Numbered from the stretch's first letter, positions 44,302-57,634 are shown. The stretch is DNA of 64,000 bases from Phlebotomus papatasi (GCF_024763615.1 NC_077223.1:90582627-90646626); one strand, 5' to 3'. Numbers and translations: made by a program. Notes: a model not told the origin generated them from the letters alone.

Positions 44302-44384
44302 TCTTTTTGGATCTTCAAATAGGTTTTCGAATTTTTCAATATCTACTTCTGTACGGAAGGATTCTCTATAATTTCGTCCTTTTC

Positions 44385-44500
44385 AGGATTTTGAACATTC
44401 GGGATTTTGGCTTTCGAAATTTTGGTTTTTTCTGGATTTTGGCTTTCGAGATTTTGGTCTTTTCTGGATTTTGGCTTTCGGGATTTTGGCTGCCTCCGGC
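44385..44500. repeat. 'GGATTTTGGCTTTCGG' minisatellite (inverse of GCCAAAATCCCGAA)
   Basis: Seven or so monomers in the opposite orientation to those at 43352. Open frames across it on both strands only reflect the repeat. Confidence 0.8.
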
Positions 44501-44554
44501 CTATAATACAACACCGTAAAATTTGAACAAAATGCACTATTTTTTGACAAAAAT

Positions 44555-44790
44555 AAGTTTGACATTTTACGCTATCGCAGCGCCACCAGTGATTACGTTT
44601 TGAAATATCATATGAAGTGGCTCTTCGAGACGAACACTCATACCAAAATTTAGGTCAAAATGGTAATTGGAAATTGGAACCGGAGTTATAGACCGGTCAA
44701 TTTTTCAACTTTGAACTCTGGGACAAGGATGCCCGAGCGACTCAAGCTTTTTTTTTGTTTGACAGATATAAAGTGCAGTTATAACAGGTG
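44555..44790 (+). repeat. Diverged internal fragment of the 1.8-kb repeat family
   Basis: 'TACGCTATCGCAGCGCCACC', 'CTCTTCGAGACGAA', 'AAATTTAGGTCAAAATGGTA' and 'GGAACCGGAGTTATAGACCG' follow in the same order as in the copies at 11129, 19296 and 22275. Confidence 0.7.
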
Positions 44791-46832
44791 AATTAAATTG
44801 AAAACTGCAATCTGCTTTATGAAAAACTTCTATACAAAAATGCATAAGCATCAGCCAATCAGAGTGCACCGTTTCGGTATATGTATATTTTCGCTGAAAT
44901 TTTCTTAAGTACTTTTTCATCATCTGAATGAGGCTTAAGCTTGAAAAAGGTCTTAAAATTTTGATTTCATTATAGTATTTTGTCAATGTAAAAAGTGTGA
45001 CAGAGGCATAAAAATAAAATTATTTTTGCAAAAATTAGGGCTTTAATAAACAAAACTTAATATTTTACTGACAAAATTTAATGATATATATAATTTTTTG
45101 TTGAGAACATTCAATTTTTTATACACCAAATATATTTTACTATTTTTTTTAAGAAAAAAAGAAATTTTATCTCTCGAAATAATTGATATACAACATTATA
45201 AACGTAAATAAATGCCATATAAATTATCGTACGTTTCATTTTCTAAATTCGTAAAATGGCACAAACATACAAATTCAATTCACACTCATCACTCTACCGA
45301 ACATTATACTAAATTGTCTATCCTAATAAATCTCCTTAACCATATTTTATTGCGTCCACCAAACAAAACATTGTATATCATTTCAATTTTATATTTGCGA
45401 AATGTTTCAATTTAATGATTTTGTATAGAGATCCTAATATAAACGACAAAAAAGAGCTTCAATTTGAATCACAGTGGAGAGTGAGATGTAAAATAATGAA
45501 ACTAGGTTAAAAACATTGTTTTACGTCTCATGTTGAGATACTTATTTAATTCATATGTGACTAAATTGTGTTCACAATTTGCCTCATTTTTCAATTGCCA
45601 CATAAAATGTACCAATATGTACAAAATATCCATGACAAACTATAAAATCAACAAATAAAAAAATATTATATGAACTTCCATTAGTCTATGTTTAATAGTT
45701 TTTTTCGCGCACTATTAAAAAAAATGGATTTTATATGCAAAATAAACCACGCAAATTGTGCAATTTTTAGAAAACTTGCATATAGTCTGTTTTAGAAATT
45801 ATTTTCAAGCAATAAATTCTCAGAAATCAATTTCTAGTTTTAGAAACATTTTGTGGGATTTTTCTGCAAAATTCTCAACGAGTTTACTTAAGTTGTCTCT
45901 TGGCTGACTATTTAAATAATACAGGATCCATTTCAGAAAATCTCACCCAGTGACATGTGGCTCTCGAGAGAAGTTTTACGTAGTCTTGTGCTTGGTTCAA
46001 AGTGCGTCAAAGTTGTGAGGAAAAATCACTCAGCAGAATCAACCCAAAATGAAAACAATCTATGCCAATGAACCTCAAAAACCACAAGACTCTTCTTCTC
46101 ACATCTAATTTAATCAAGTGAAACCATCATATGTAATTCTATCCTCACTCCTTTCTCTCTAAAACACATTATAACCCCGCAAAATACACAATCAGGAAAA
46201 CCACAATTATTGTATGGAAATTCACTTTCCATTTCAACGCGACATCAAGCTAAAATATCACTTGAATGAAAGTGAATTTACAAGAAGAAATAATATAATA
46301 AACCTCAAAACACCTCTAATTTGCCAACACGAGGAAGAATTTATTAGACATATTTTCTCTCACTTTTATACTTATGACTTTTAATAAAAGAGATCATCGA
46401 GTGCCACAAAATAAACAATTCTCTTTCAAATTTTGTTTAATTTTCAAAATTAGGTCACTTTTTTTTGTTGTTGTAAATAAAAACACAATATTCTCTCTAT
46501 AAGCTTATCTTTCATCCATGGAAAATTAATCGCAGGAAAGTGTGGCATACTTTTATTAAGTAATATTAGTCATTTTTCTGAGGAACACTTTTAAATATTT
46601 ATCACAATTTTATAATAAAAAAAAACTTGGAAAAAGGGTCAAACACGAAAAGGATGTAAAAAAAACCTTTGACGATGTTTCTACGACCGACACGTTTAGA
46701 AGTAAAATAGTTCTCACATTGCAAAGTGAAACCAAACACAAACAAATGTCATAAAATTATAAACAACATAGTACTACTTTTCTTTATATTGTTAACAAAA
46801 CCGTCTGTTTGATTTTAGATTCATGCCCAACT
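44791..46832. other. Unique-looking AT-rich sequence, nothing supported
   Basis: No exon or repeat unit can be supported on either strand. Confidence 0.4.
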
Positions 46833-47904
46833 TAGGGGAAGTGCTTATAATTTTGGACAGTCTGCATATAAGCATCGATATCCTAAGTTTGAAGTGCCAT
46901 ATTTTCAATACTAATTGACTTTTCTTGTTACTCTCTTTTCAGAAGGATTGTTTAGAAACTTGGCAAGCTATTTATCATCTCATTTTTACTAAAATTAGTT
47001 TTAATACGTTTAAAAATGAATTGATATGTAGAGGTGAATTTGACTCTTATTTTGGACAACTTGGTTATTAATTTTTACAACTTGTCTGTAAATTTGGACA
47101 GATAATCCGCCTCAACAGGATGCCCATTGTTCTTCATTTTATGAACCAATCTTACCAAGTCCTCTTCCTGGTCATGTAAGGGAAACGTGGAATGTCACAA
47201 GAAGCCCAGAAACTTTCCATATCATTCATTAAAGTAAGTTGACTTCGATACTCCAAGTACGTGCGGATTCGCTCATTCCCTGCCCTTTCCGGGAGCCTTT
47301 CAAGGCATTTCTCACTGCATCTCTTTCGTAGAGATGATGCTCCTTCATTTCTCCAGGCATTTGTCCAACCTAGTCATCACAAAAGCTAAAACTTCACGAA
47401 ATTTCGTGAGAAAAACACCTGTCCAAAATAAGAATCATCACCTCACTGGTGGATGTCTTAAAAAATTTCCCATTTTTCACACGAAAAATATAATTCACAA
47501 GGCAAATCTCACTTCAGGTCAAATGTACAAATCATCAGTAACGTGAATCAACACAATATTCAATGAATATTCAATAATATCACTCAAAAACAGCGAACAA
47601 ACTTTGTTAGTACTTCACCAAAACTAAATAAGACTGAAGTAAGCCACGAAGTTCTGTCATATTTCTCGTAAGCAATTGCTCACACTGAATTTTCAACAAA
47701 GCAATTTCAACTCAAATCATATTCAAATTTTAACGTATTTAGTGTTAAAATCTTCCAAAAAGAACAAATATTTAGATAGAATTCATTATTCATCAAATAT
47801 TGGAATAAAAATCCATCATTTTAATCAATTTATTTTTAGTGTCCAATTTTATCCTCAAAGTGTCCAAAATAAGAAACTGGACAAAATTAGAAGCATTTCC
47901 CCTA
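46833..47904 (-). mobile_element. pogo-like DNA transposon remnant, TIR 'TAGGGGAAGTGCTT'
   Basis: Inverted ends TAGGGGAAGTGCTTATAATT and its near-inverse at 47904 enclose 1.07 kb. On the minus strand around 47060-47371 are transposase pieces: MKEHHLYERDAVRNALKGSR (psq/pogo-type HTH), and in another frame EEDLVRLVHKMKNNGHPVEA (the second DNA-binding half). Stops and frameshifts break them and no DDE domain remains. GC content is clearly higher there. Confidence 0.65.
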
Positions 47905-47912
47905 TAATAAAT

Positions 47913-48039
47913 TTTGTTTGTAAACATGTTTTAGAAATTGCCTATGTGAGTGAGCGAGATAACTAGATCTCTATTTCATTCACTCTAATTAAAATGTAGA
48001 AAACACGTTTACAAAACATAAGTTATTGTGCGTTAGGCA
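47913..48039. mobile_element. Second copy of the 9676-9821 MITE
   Basis: 'GTTTGTAAACATGTTTTAG', a centre with 'GAGTGAGCGAGATAACTAG', and 'ACAAAACATAAGTTATTGTG' are shared with the first copy. The extreme left end is lost at the neighbouring transposon. Confidence 0.7.
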
Positions 48040-48071
48040 TAACAATCGACCTTTGAAAGCTGATTCGTATT

Positions 48072-49336
48072 CACCGTAGTGTCACATATAAGATTAATAT
48101 TAATATTAAGAAAAGCCAGAAAGAGAGGTATATAGTACGCAAAATTTCAAATGGAAAATCCTGTGTGTTAGAAAGAGTACACTCTAGTAGAGCAATACGA
48201 TAAGTAAGATATTACTGTTCGTATTAATTGCTTTCTGAATCCTATTACAGGCAATTCGAACAATTTTCCATGCGTGCCAACTGTGATTCGGTCAGTTTTC
48301 GAGCGAAACGCGAGAGAGAGGCAATATAAAACACTTGCTGTATTTTTTTGGCATTCCCGCAGTTCAGAAAGTATTAATCTTAATATTAATCTTATATGTG
48401 ACATGGTCATCAGATTCACTCACAGAAATCAACAATTTTTATTTTTATTTTTTTTTTAAACATCCAGTATTAACAGTGATTTTGTGTTCGAGTTCTTATG
48501 ATTTTCTTATTGTCCAATTATTTAAGAAAATACATGTTATTTTAATTTAAAATTGTTTTTATGCTAGTAATTTAGGCAAAACCTTTTATCCTATTTTTCA
48601 CCGTGGTGTCACATATAAGATTAATACTAATAGTAAGAAAAGACGGAAAGAGAGGTTGTATAGTATGCAAAAGTTCGTGTGTTCTGTGTTAGAAAGAGTA
48701 TACTCTAATGGAGTAATACGATGAGTAAGATAATATTGTTCGTATTAATTGTTTTCTGATGACCATGTCACATATAAGATTAATATTAAGATTAATAATT
48801 TCTGAACTGCGAGAATGCCAAAAAAAGATAGCAAGAGTTTAATCTTGCCTCTCTCTCGTGTTTCACTCGAAAACTGACCGAATCACAGTTGGCACGCATG
48901 GAAAATTGGTCGAATTGCCTGTAATACGATTCAGAAAGCAATTAATACGAACAGTAATACCTTACTCATCGTATTGCTCTACTAGAGTGTACTCTTTCTA
49001 ACACACGTGATAGTCCATTTGAAATTTTGCATATTATATACCTCTCTCTCCGACTTTTCTTAATATTAATATTAATCTTATATGTGACACCACGGTGAAT
49101 CGTATTAATTACTTTCTGAATCGTATTACAGGCAATTCGAGCACTTTTCCACGCGTGCCAACTGTGATTCGGTCAGTTTTCGAGCGATTGTATTCCCGCC
49201 AACTGTGCACGCAGAAGGGAAATGCGAGAGAGAGAGAGAGAGAGGCAAGATAAAACAATTGCTATCTTTTTTTTTTGCCATTCTCGCAGTTCAGAAAGTA
49301 TTAATCCTAATATTAATCTCAATATGTGACATGGTC
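48072..49336. mobile_element. Cluster of 'GTGTCACATATAAGATTAATA' MITEs, one inverted inside another
   Basis: Copy a 48072-48407 is complete. A left half at 48601-48761, an inverted complete copy at 48762-49098 and a right half at 49100-49336 follow. The two halves fit together as one copy split by the inverted one. All share 'TTCGGTCAGTTTTCGAGCG' and 'GCAGTTCAGAAAGTATTAAT'. Relatives may lie at 61920-62010 and 62620-62775. Confidence 0.8.
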
Positions 49337-49423
49337 ATCAGAATTTCAGTGAGAAGAACTGCATTTCTACTAAACGAATTTCTAGGATCATATCTAAAAG
49401 AGTGAATCACGTATCAGAACCCT

Positions 49424-49943
49424 AATGCCCTGGACACACTTACGACTAAAGTCCAGAGACGACTAAGCTCGTTCATAGCCAAGTCAGTTCCTGACACACT
49501 ACAAACGAGGCTTTGCATTCATTGGTATCCACAAAATATAACTTTAGTGGGTTTTTATGCAGATATTTCTACTGAAATGCACTAATACTCCTCTGAAAAT
49601 GAAACTATTTGCAAATTCATGTCTCAATACACGTGCAATAATTATTGTTAATTACAATTATTTGTGAGGTGGAAGTTAACTCGCGACTTAAGCCAATTTA
49701 GGCGATTCTAGCGAATAATTCTTACTGTTACACGTGAATTGTGAAGTAAATTTACAGAGTAGTTTCATTTTTAAAGGTGTACTAGTGGATTTCAGTTGAA
49801 ATATCTGCATAAAAGTCCAGGAAAGTTATGTTTTGTGAGTGCCAGAAAATGTTAAGCCTCATTTGTAGTGTGTCAGGAACTGACTTGGCTATGAACGAGC
49901 TTAGTCGTCTCTGGACCTTAGTCGTAAGTGTGTCCAGGGCATA
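49424..49943. mobile_element. Fold-back MITE 'GCCCTGGACACACTTACGAC'
   Basis: Arms of ~90 bp or more pair ('GCCCTGGACACACTTACGAC', 'GACGACTAAGCTCGTTCATA'), with partial pairing further in. Relative of the element in the odorant receptor intron at 5010-5485. Confidence 0.85.
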
Positions 49944-50049
49944 AGAGATCGATTTTTTGAAAATTATTCTATACTCCTTATCACTTACAGTTTTTGCTTA
50001 ATGCACTGTGTGCATAATTAATTTTAAAGAAGAGAATATGCGGTATAAT

Positions 50050-50420
50050 ACTTCCTAATGGGGACTTACAAAATGCTTGTAAATTGTATAACTGACAAAA
50101 AAGTTCGTAAAACTTTGTACTTTTCTCACAAGCATTGTACGTAGGATGATCACTTGACGAACATTTTTTGCACTTTTACAAATAGTTGTACGTAAATGTT
50201 CGCAAACTCTCAAAAAATTACAGTAAAACTTTGTCATTTGTTCGTAAATTTTTGTCATAAAAACAAAAATGTACGAACAAATGTTTGTAAAAGAAGTAAA
50301 ATTACTCGTCAATTGATCATACTACGAACAAAGTTTGAGACAAAGTATAAATTTTAACAAACTTTTTTTGTGGGTTACACCTTTTACGAGCATTTCGTAA
50401 GTCCCCGGTGGGAATTCACA
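50050..50420. mobile_element. Fold-back element, second copy of 34771-35216
   Basis: 'GGGGACTTACAAAATGCTTG' at left is inverted at 'GCATTTCGTAAGTCCCC' on the right. The interior shares 'GATCACTTGACGA' and 'TTTGTCATTTGTTCGT'. Confidence 0.75.
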
Positions 50421-50841
50421 ACATTTACGAAAAATTTTACGAAATATTTTTCTTTTGGGTAGTATCAATACATTTCTATTTAATTATGCCGGCAGGTAAT
50501 AATGAAAACAAATTGTTAATTGTGAACAAGTATGTCTTGTTCTATCTGTTCCTCGGATCGGAATATTTGTTTTCGTGGAGAATTTCATATTCAGCACGTT
50601 CCCGCGCCCTCAACTGTCACTTTTGCAGCCAATATAGGTTAAGCTTTTGTGACAGGAGAAGAACGAAAGCACTGTACCTCATTAAATTTTAATATTGTAA
50701 GGAGTGTTTTCATTCGAATAATAAAATGTTGGAGGATGTCAGAAAAATGCGTTAATGAAGCCTTGTGCATTGTGTTGGATGCCATGAAGACTAGGAAATC
50801 CTCATCAAAAACGTCTACAAATCTGTGGCTACCTAATTAAG
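50421..50841. other. Non-coding sequence with a faint transposase-like trace
   Basis: Around 50736-50838 the plus strand reads KCVNEALCIVLDAMKTRKSSSKT, similar to AEKGLKNVLDAMTAGDSSRKR of the pogo-like element at 24168. It is probably another degraded copy of that HTH; no clear ends. Confidence 0.3.
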
Positions 50842-51400
50842 TAGGGGAAAGTACTCTCCCTTCGAACGTTCAAGCCTTCGAATAATGTGAATTTTCTCTC
50901 AACGATGAACTGGAGCAATTGATTTTAGAGGGATGTCTCCGGTGATTGCCAGTTAAAATGCTAGTCACCCTGAAATCACTTTTTTTATTTTGCCCAGAGC
51001 TTTCGATCCTGATGGGAATCTTCTTCAGTGGTCAACTAAATTGTGTTTCCAGAATCTTTCGTAGGGATCGTGTGGTTCATGAGGTTCCAGATCATCACCA
51101 GAAAGATGTTAGTGTGGGGCGGCTTTCCTTCTGGAGAACTTTTCTCAACTATTTTTGGACTTTTTTGAACCAACCGCCACAAAAGTTAGTTTTTCTCAGA
51201 GAAAATCACTAAAAAGGCATCCCTCTAATGTAAATTTTACTTTATTTTTCCTAAGACACGTACACATTTCTATTAAATATTAGTTAGCTTATCATCAATT
51301 TGATAATTACGTGATAATTGTGTATAAATCTCTAGGAAAAATAAAAGAAATTCACATTATTCAAAGGTATGAACGCTCGAAGGGAGAGTACTTTCCCCTA
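50842..51400. mobile_element. TIR element 'TAGGGGAAAGTACTCTCCC', with a nested 'TAGAGGGATG' element
   Basis: Relative of 33845-34509 by its ends. Inside, 50926-51227 is bounded by TAGAGGGATG and its inverse CATCCCTCTA. The inner part has an 88-codon open frame without recognisable similarity, not called. Confidence 0.75.
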
Positions 51401-54183
51401 CCTTTTGATCCATGGAAGCATGCGTCCTTTCAATTACACCAATTATAAATTTCAATTACAAATTTTACTGCTCGAACTTTATAAAGAGAACAGTATATAA
51501 TCCTTCGAGGCTGTCGGCAGCTGTAGAGACCAAACGATAAAAGATAGAGACTTGAGAACTTCAAGAGATCCCTCAAACGTCGACTCTGACCCTATAGACA
51601 TTACCATGCCCCTAATTTGATTGCTTGAAAAAACGTCGTGCGATTTTTTTAATTTTGGATATGTTTGAGAGATTACCCAGGCTAACGGGTTTTCAAAGTC
51701 AAAGGTTAAAAATGCTCTAAAGAACGCATTCCTCAACCGAATGGTACCATGTTTTGTCTCGCTGGAAAGGTATTGGATTGCCTGACAAGTGTAAACCGGT
51801 TCAAATCAGTTGTGAATCGGTAATGTACCGGTTCATAACCGGTAACTAAGTTTTATCCTAAAGCACCTAAAGCATCTTAAGCACCTTCTAAGGCGCGAGT
51901 TCGAGCATTTCACAAAGCATGGAACACTTTGCATTAAAATTCTGCTGGTGCCCTTCCCTTACCTGTTACTATATAGTTCTGAGGAGTGTATCAGAAAGCG
52001 AAACAGCGGAAATCGTTATCTCTCACCGTTTTGTCTATGGTCAAGTAACAAGGAAAATAAAAACGAAATTAAATACAAAAGCCCCACGCCAGAACAATAC
52101 CACTATAACGACTATAACAGTTAAATCCAAATTTATAGCATTTTATATTTAAGTTATGTCTTTGTCCTAATATGAGATAGAGCAATACATTTGAACATTT
52201 TATAGTCAATTTTATTTTAGATAAAATGTGAAAATCATTTATGAATAACCACAATAAAAAGTACAAGTTGTAGGATTTAGAAAAAAAAAACTTGACCTCA
52301 CTTTCACCTCAAGAAACATTTATCCCACAACAGAAATAACAATTAATTCATTGGGATTTTCTCACATAAGAAGGTTGGGAAAATGTAAGAAAAAGAATTT
52401 GGCGCCAAAATGATATTTAGAGTAAATAAATACGATAAAAATATTTATAAATTTCACCCATTGAAGAAATTGTAAACAGACGACAAACTTCATTGTGAGA
52501 CTTGTCTCAAGTGGATGTTTCAGCTGAATTTCCCTAGAAAAATACTCACTACTTTAGAATTTTTTCTCATGAAGTTACTCAGACATTTTCTTTCAATTTT
52601 TCCCGAAGCTTTCCTTTGATGGTAATTCCTCCTATTCAACACATAAAAATAAACACAGGAAAGAATCCTCCTGTGAAGCAGGTGAATAAATAAAAAAAAA
52701 TGTGCGCAAATTCGTACAAACGGAAGTTTGATTACTTCAACTGTTTTTCTTATTTCAAATTCCTTTTTTTTTGCAACTTTAGAAACTCAAAAGGAATGAT
52801 ATATACTCTCCCCATCTTATATTTACACGAAAAATGCAGATAGAACCGGCATGAAAAGTCTCAATTGATCTCCTAGATGGAGAGACCACCATTGAGCAAA
52901 AAAATCTGGTTAAATCTAGACAATAAAGCAAAGTCTCTTTTCACTTCGTAACATCTGCATTTCATCACCAAATTTAATTGATAAGCAGAGATTGAGAAGA
53001 ATTAATTGAAATGTCAAGACACAAGGCAAATGGGAAATTTTCTATTCGAGCAAATAAAATCGAAAGATATCTCTTTCTATACTTACTCCTTGTGGCTTAT
53101 TGTCAATCAACTTGCCATAAGAACCATAAGCTTCCCAATGACGTCATACAACGACACACAACTTGAAAATTAAAAGATTCTTTTTTTTCTCTCTATCTCT
53201 ACTTAACTCCATCTGCTCATTTTTCCAACATTTTCAGTCACTCAAGTTTTTCTTCTCAAAACATCACACTTCTGCGCCATCAGTTTGTGAAGCATGTGCA
53301 AAAGGCAAATCACAAGTTGAAGTGTTAAAAATTAACAATTTACACACTTACTGAACAATTAACGTATCTCATAAATGAACATAATTAAAAGTATTGTATA
53401 AATTCATTATAATTCTTCACGGAAACCATGAGATATTCAGCTCTGATAGATTTTAAACTAAAAATCCCAGATACTTAAAGTTGATATTAGATGGGAAATG
53501 TAATGAATTGAATATTATTGAAACGCAATCATTTTCTTTCCTTGATCTATCGTTCAGCGCGCAAAAGACACTCGCAATGGGAAAAGATGGCAGCTGGTGA
53601 AATAAATTAATTAACTTTTATATATTATTATTTTTAAATTCTTCCTTCCTTTACATTTTATCACGTCTCATGGGTTCTTCAGTAAGATCAAAAAAAGAGA
53701 TCAAGTGAGAAGATTTAAATAAAACAGAAAATTATCTTGTTGGGCCCCTTCTGATATTATTTTCTTCGGCTGACTGATTGCAAAATGACATCTTCAGCCT
53801 TGGTACTCAATAAAACAAATGTTATTCCCGTTAAGAATTCTCACATTGGAGTCTCCCACAAACTACATATTACATTAAATTCTTCTGCAACAGCCCTATA
53901 AATAAGTTTGCGATCGTCAATTAAAAGAAAGGGTCATAAACCTCTTTTGCGTTTAAAGTTGTAAACAACCCTCATAAGTTATAAAATTTTAAAATTCATC
54001 TACCTAACGGGTTTTACTATTAAAATTCAAAACTTAAAATGTAAAAAAGCACGAGGTCAAGCTTCATAGTTTTAAAGCACATCTCATTGGCAATCTTGCA
54101 AAAAATGCAAACCAAAGAATTTTGTTAAATTTTGACTTGAATATTTTGTTAACTTGAAGTAATTTTAAATCAAAGATAGGAGA
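51401..54183. other. Non-coding sequence; part of the 'accggtt' repeat at 51600-51920, otherwise nothing supported
   Basis: 51600-51680 is an inverted copy of the 'AATCTCTCAAACATATCC'/'CGCACGACG' block, and 51770-51930 contains 'accggttcataaccggt' and 'GAGTTCGAGCATTTCACAAAGC'. The rest is AT-rich without a supported exon. Confidence 0.45.
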
Positions 54184-54593
54184 AGGCTTTCAGGCTTCGT
54201 ACATACCCTCTCTACTTTCGTACATTTCATATTTTTCTCATATTCCTTTAATGAGTCTAACTTAGTTTGCCATTAGGTCAGATTCATGAACACTAAACCT
54301 ACCAAGACCCGGTGAAATTGACCGGTTTAAAATTAACCCATATTTAAACGGTACACTGTCACTATCAAACTTTATGAATTTCTTAAAATATACATGTAAT
54401 ATATTTTTCAGTGTTTAAATTTTAATTTTTTGCTGTTTTCCAAGACAAATTTGTTGAGTATCCTACCTTACGACGGTTTGTCATTTGACCTAAAAACGAG
54501 TAAAAACGGTCGGTAGGTTTAGTGTTCAAAGAATATGGGAAAAGTATGAAGTGTTCGAAGAAGGAGTAGGTATGTGCGAAACCTGAAATCATT
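54184..54593. mobile_element. Fold-back repeat with a nested 'GAACACTAAACCTACC' TIR element
   Basis: The outer arms ('GCTTTCAGGCTTCGTACATA' and inverse at ~54590) belong to the 38388-38555 family. The nested element 54289-54527 has perfect 16-bp ends GAACACTAAACCTACC and its inverse. Confidence 0.7.
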
Positions 54594-54667
54594 TTCTAAA
54601 CTATCTATCTAAACTATATCTGAGATGTCCAAAAGGTTCATAGCTACTTAATAGAAGCATGCAAGTC

Positions 54668-55264
54668 TTCAGGCTGAAATCCCGAATGTCAAAACCTTGA
54701 ACGACAAAATCCGGAAAAGCCAAAATCTCGAAAACCAAAATCCCGAAGGTGCTTAAATCCCGAATAGGTCTAATTAAGGAACGGATCAGAATACTAAAAA
54801 GCAAAAATCCCGAAGAAACAGAATACCGAATGGTTCGAAATCCCAAAAGCAAAAATCCAGAAACACTGAAATTCCGAAAAGCCAAGATTCTGAAGAGGCA
54901 AAATCCCGAACAGGTTGAAATCGCGAATAAATCAAAATCCCGAAAAGCCAAAATCCTAAAAGCAAAAATGCCGATAGCTAAAATCAAAAAACGCAAAAAT
55001 TCCGACAAATTAAAATCACGAAGAGACAAAATCTCGAATAAGTCGAAATCCAGAAAAGCCAAGATTTCGAAAAGCAAAATACCGAAAGTAAAAATTCCGA
55101 AAGCCAAATCTTAAAAAGCGAAACTTTCAAAAACCAAAATGCCGAAGAGGCCAAATCTTGAATAAGTCGAAATCTCGAAAAGCCAAGATTTCAAAGAGCC
55201 AAAATTCGAAAAAGCAAAAATCCCGAAAGGAAGAGTTCCGAATGATGAAAATTCAGAAAGGGAC
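54668..55264. repeat. Long degenerate 'CCGAAAAGCCAAAATC' minisatellite
   Basis: About 600 bp of 13-17-bp units around 'AAAATCCCGAAAAGCC'. It creates long open frames on both strands (54601-55107 minus, 54749-55114 plus) that are repeat artefacts. Confidence 0.88.
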
Positions 55265-55369
55265 GAAATTATACAGAGAATAATGTATAGAATAATTTAC
55301 TAAAACCAAGACAATTTCCCCTTGCCTCCAAACAAGCAAGTATGCAATCGTGGGAATAACTTTGACACT

Positions 55370-55485
55370 TAAGAATTCGGGACTTTGACTTTCCAAATTT
55401 TAGCTTTCGGTATCTTCGTGTTCGGGATTTTAGCTATTCGGAATTTTGACTTTTGGGATTCTGGTTTTCAGAATTTTGACCGGGA
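55370..55485. repeat. Inverted 'TTCGGGATTTTAGCT' minisatellite fragment
   Basis: Opposite orientation to the array at 54668; the two flank a ~100-bp spacer and form a loose palindrome. Confidence 0.75.
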
Positions 55486-57634
55486 CGTCTTCACAGATCT
55501 TGTCCTATTCCATTTCTCGAGCAATTAATGAGTCATATTGATTCATTGCTTTGCTATCTGTAACGATGTCTATTGATAGTTTTATCCGGTTTTAGTCCAT
55601 AACGCTTAAAGACATGTGTTCTTTATTGTTTTTCGTTTTTTTAACCTTAGTGTTCAAATATCCGTTTCTGAAGCATTTAAACGATAACGATTTAAACGAT
55701 TTATCGTAAACGATAAGCATCATTTTTTCGAGTTAAAACAGTAAAGCCAAACTTCCCGTAAATGCTGTTCTTTTTTTTCAAAGAGCAATTGAGCGGACAA
55801 TTGCTCTTTGCTCTCTTTTCGAGGTGTTTAGATTTGACAAATTTTACTAATAAATCTTTTTTTTAAATATTGTCTCAGAGAATGGAAAAAACATCAAATT
55901 GGTGCAAAAATTAGTTTCGTGCCGCAATATTTTGAATATCTTTTCCACGTGTAAAAAAGCAACGAAGGCGTAAAAAAGCAATGACCATGTAGAAAAGCCT
56001 AGTCTTTTCGCTGTGATTCTGCCTTTTTAAGCTTAATTGAAATTTTAATCCTATACAATGAAGTTAGAAATAGTATTGTCTGATGCAAATAAGAACTGCC
56101 CAACCAGCTGAGACCGAATTAAACAGACACCAGAAACTTAATTTTTTTAGCGTTACAATATTGCAAAAATGTTGCAAAAATAGGATTATTTAGTATTAAA
56201 AACGACATTTTGATAACTATAAAATGTTACTGAAGCATTTAAGTGCTCCCAATCCATAGATTTTAAATGATTTTGCAAAAGTTTCTAAAGATTTATAAAA
56301 ATAAATATAAAGTTTATTCCAATAAGAAAATCACCAAGCCATTGATTGTTAAAATATATTTGTGCATTGCAACTTTTTGGTAATCTACTAGTTTTTAACG
56401 TTTTTTAAATTGTTCCCTGAATTCTGACCTGCTTTCGAGTAGATAATACCCTTATTTACCTTAACGAGAACCCTAATCCTGATTTTAAACTACAGCTTAT
56501 AATATATTCTTAATTGATTCTCTTGAGGATTTTGACCAAAGGCATATTGTGGCCCTTTAAAGTCCTTTATGGCCTCTACACACTAGAGAATTTTATGTCC
56601 ATATTGAAATTTTTCCTACACAAGCCTACGGAATTTGCTTCAATATGGACATAAATTTCTCTAGTATGTAGAAGCCATTAGAAAAAAACTGAATTTTAAT
56701 CGATAATTTTGATAAAACCAAATAGAAAAGACGTTTTAGGAAAGTCTCTTCATTATATATCAACTCTCTCCGACTCTAAGCCAAAGAGAATACTTTGAAC
56801 CTGCCTAGGATCATTGACTCTGGTAAAATCTCTGGGGATAATTAAGGAAAAATAAGCTAAAATTAAATGACATCTTTGAAAGGCTTTCGGTTCAGGCAAA
56901 TTGCATCTCAATTTGAAGTCTTAAAGAGAGAGAGAAAAAAAATCTAGAGAAAATTTTAGGCACAAAGAATAACCACAGAAACCACAAAAATAAATGATCA
57001 AGAAATATGATTACAATCTTCACTGAGGCAGTGTAATCAATCAGAGAGTGAAAAAGTTTAAATTTCACAGCTGAGCGAAGTAAGATCATTGCACCCACAT
57101 CCTTGGGGCAGAGACTCAGATCACTTTGGAACCTTGAGAGGCCCTCGAATAAACACATCTTTTTTTAAAAAATATATACTGTATCATCAATTTACCAGAA
57201 TAAGGAGGTCCAATGATCCCCCAATGATATCTCGCAATCGGCATTCTTCACAAATGGGATAATATTCTTGAATATGTTCCAAGCACGTGTAAATATAATT
57301 CTTTATCTTTTTCCTGTATTCACATATCAAGTGCACAATTTCACTTCAATTGACCATAAGAAAATCATAACTAGATAAATCCAATTTTATCCTCTTTGCT
57401 TGAATATATTTCACGAAAAATTTTAAACACTCGGCCAATGTATTCTTGGCCTTGTTACACACTGAATCATTTTTTGAGGAAATTCAAACCACCACACAAA
57501 ATAACTTCCATCTTAAACCATTCACTGTTAGCAGTGAACTAAAATGGCTAAGATATTTTTTTTTCCTCCCAAACTGAAGTATCTTACTGAGACTTCCATC
57601 TCTCTCTTTTACAAATCTTCTCCTTTCGTTTCAG
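55486..57634. other. AT-rich non-coding sequence with one small fold-back element
   Basis: 56568-56680 is a ~110-bp fold-back ('GGCCTCTACACACTAGAGAA' and inverse around 'TTCAATATGGACATAAA'). Nothing else supported. Confidence 0.5.

Noticed and set aside
50946..51212. 88-codon plus frame within the 50842 element as a transposase
   Set aside because: No recognised transposase motif, and the frame lies inside a nested non-coding element.
53205..53354. Plus-strand exon reading APSVCEACAKGKSQVEVL
   Set aside because: A plausible acceptor precedes it, but the frame ends in low-complexity sequence and there is no upstream partner or similarity.
54601..55107. 168-codon minus frame and 121-codon plus frame
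   Set aside because: Both are produced by the 'CCGAAAAGCCAAAATC' minisatellite, which lacks stops in several frames.
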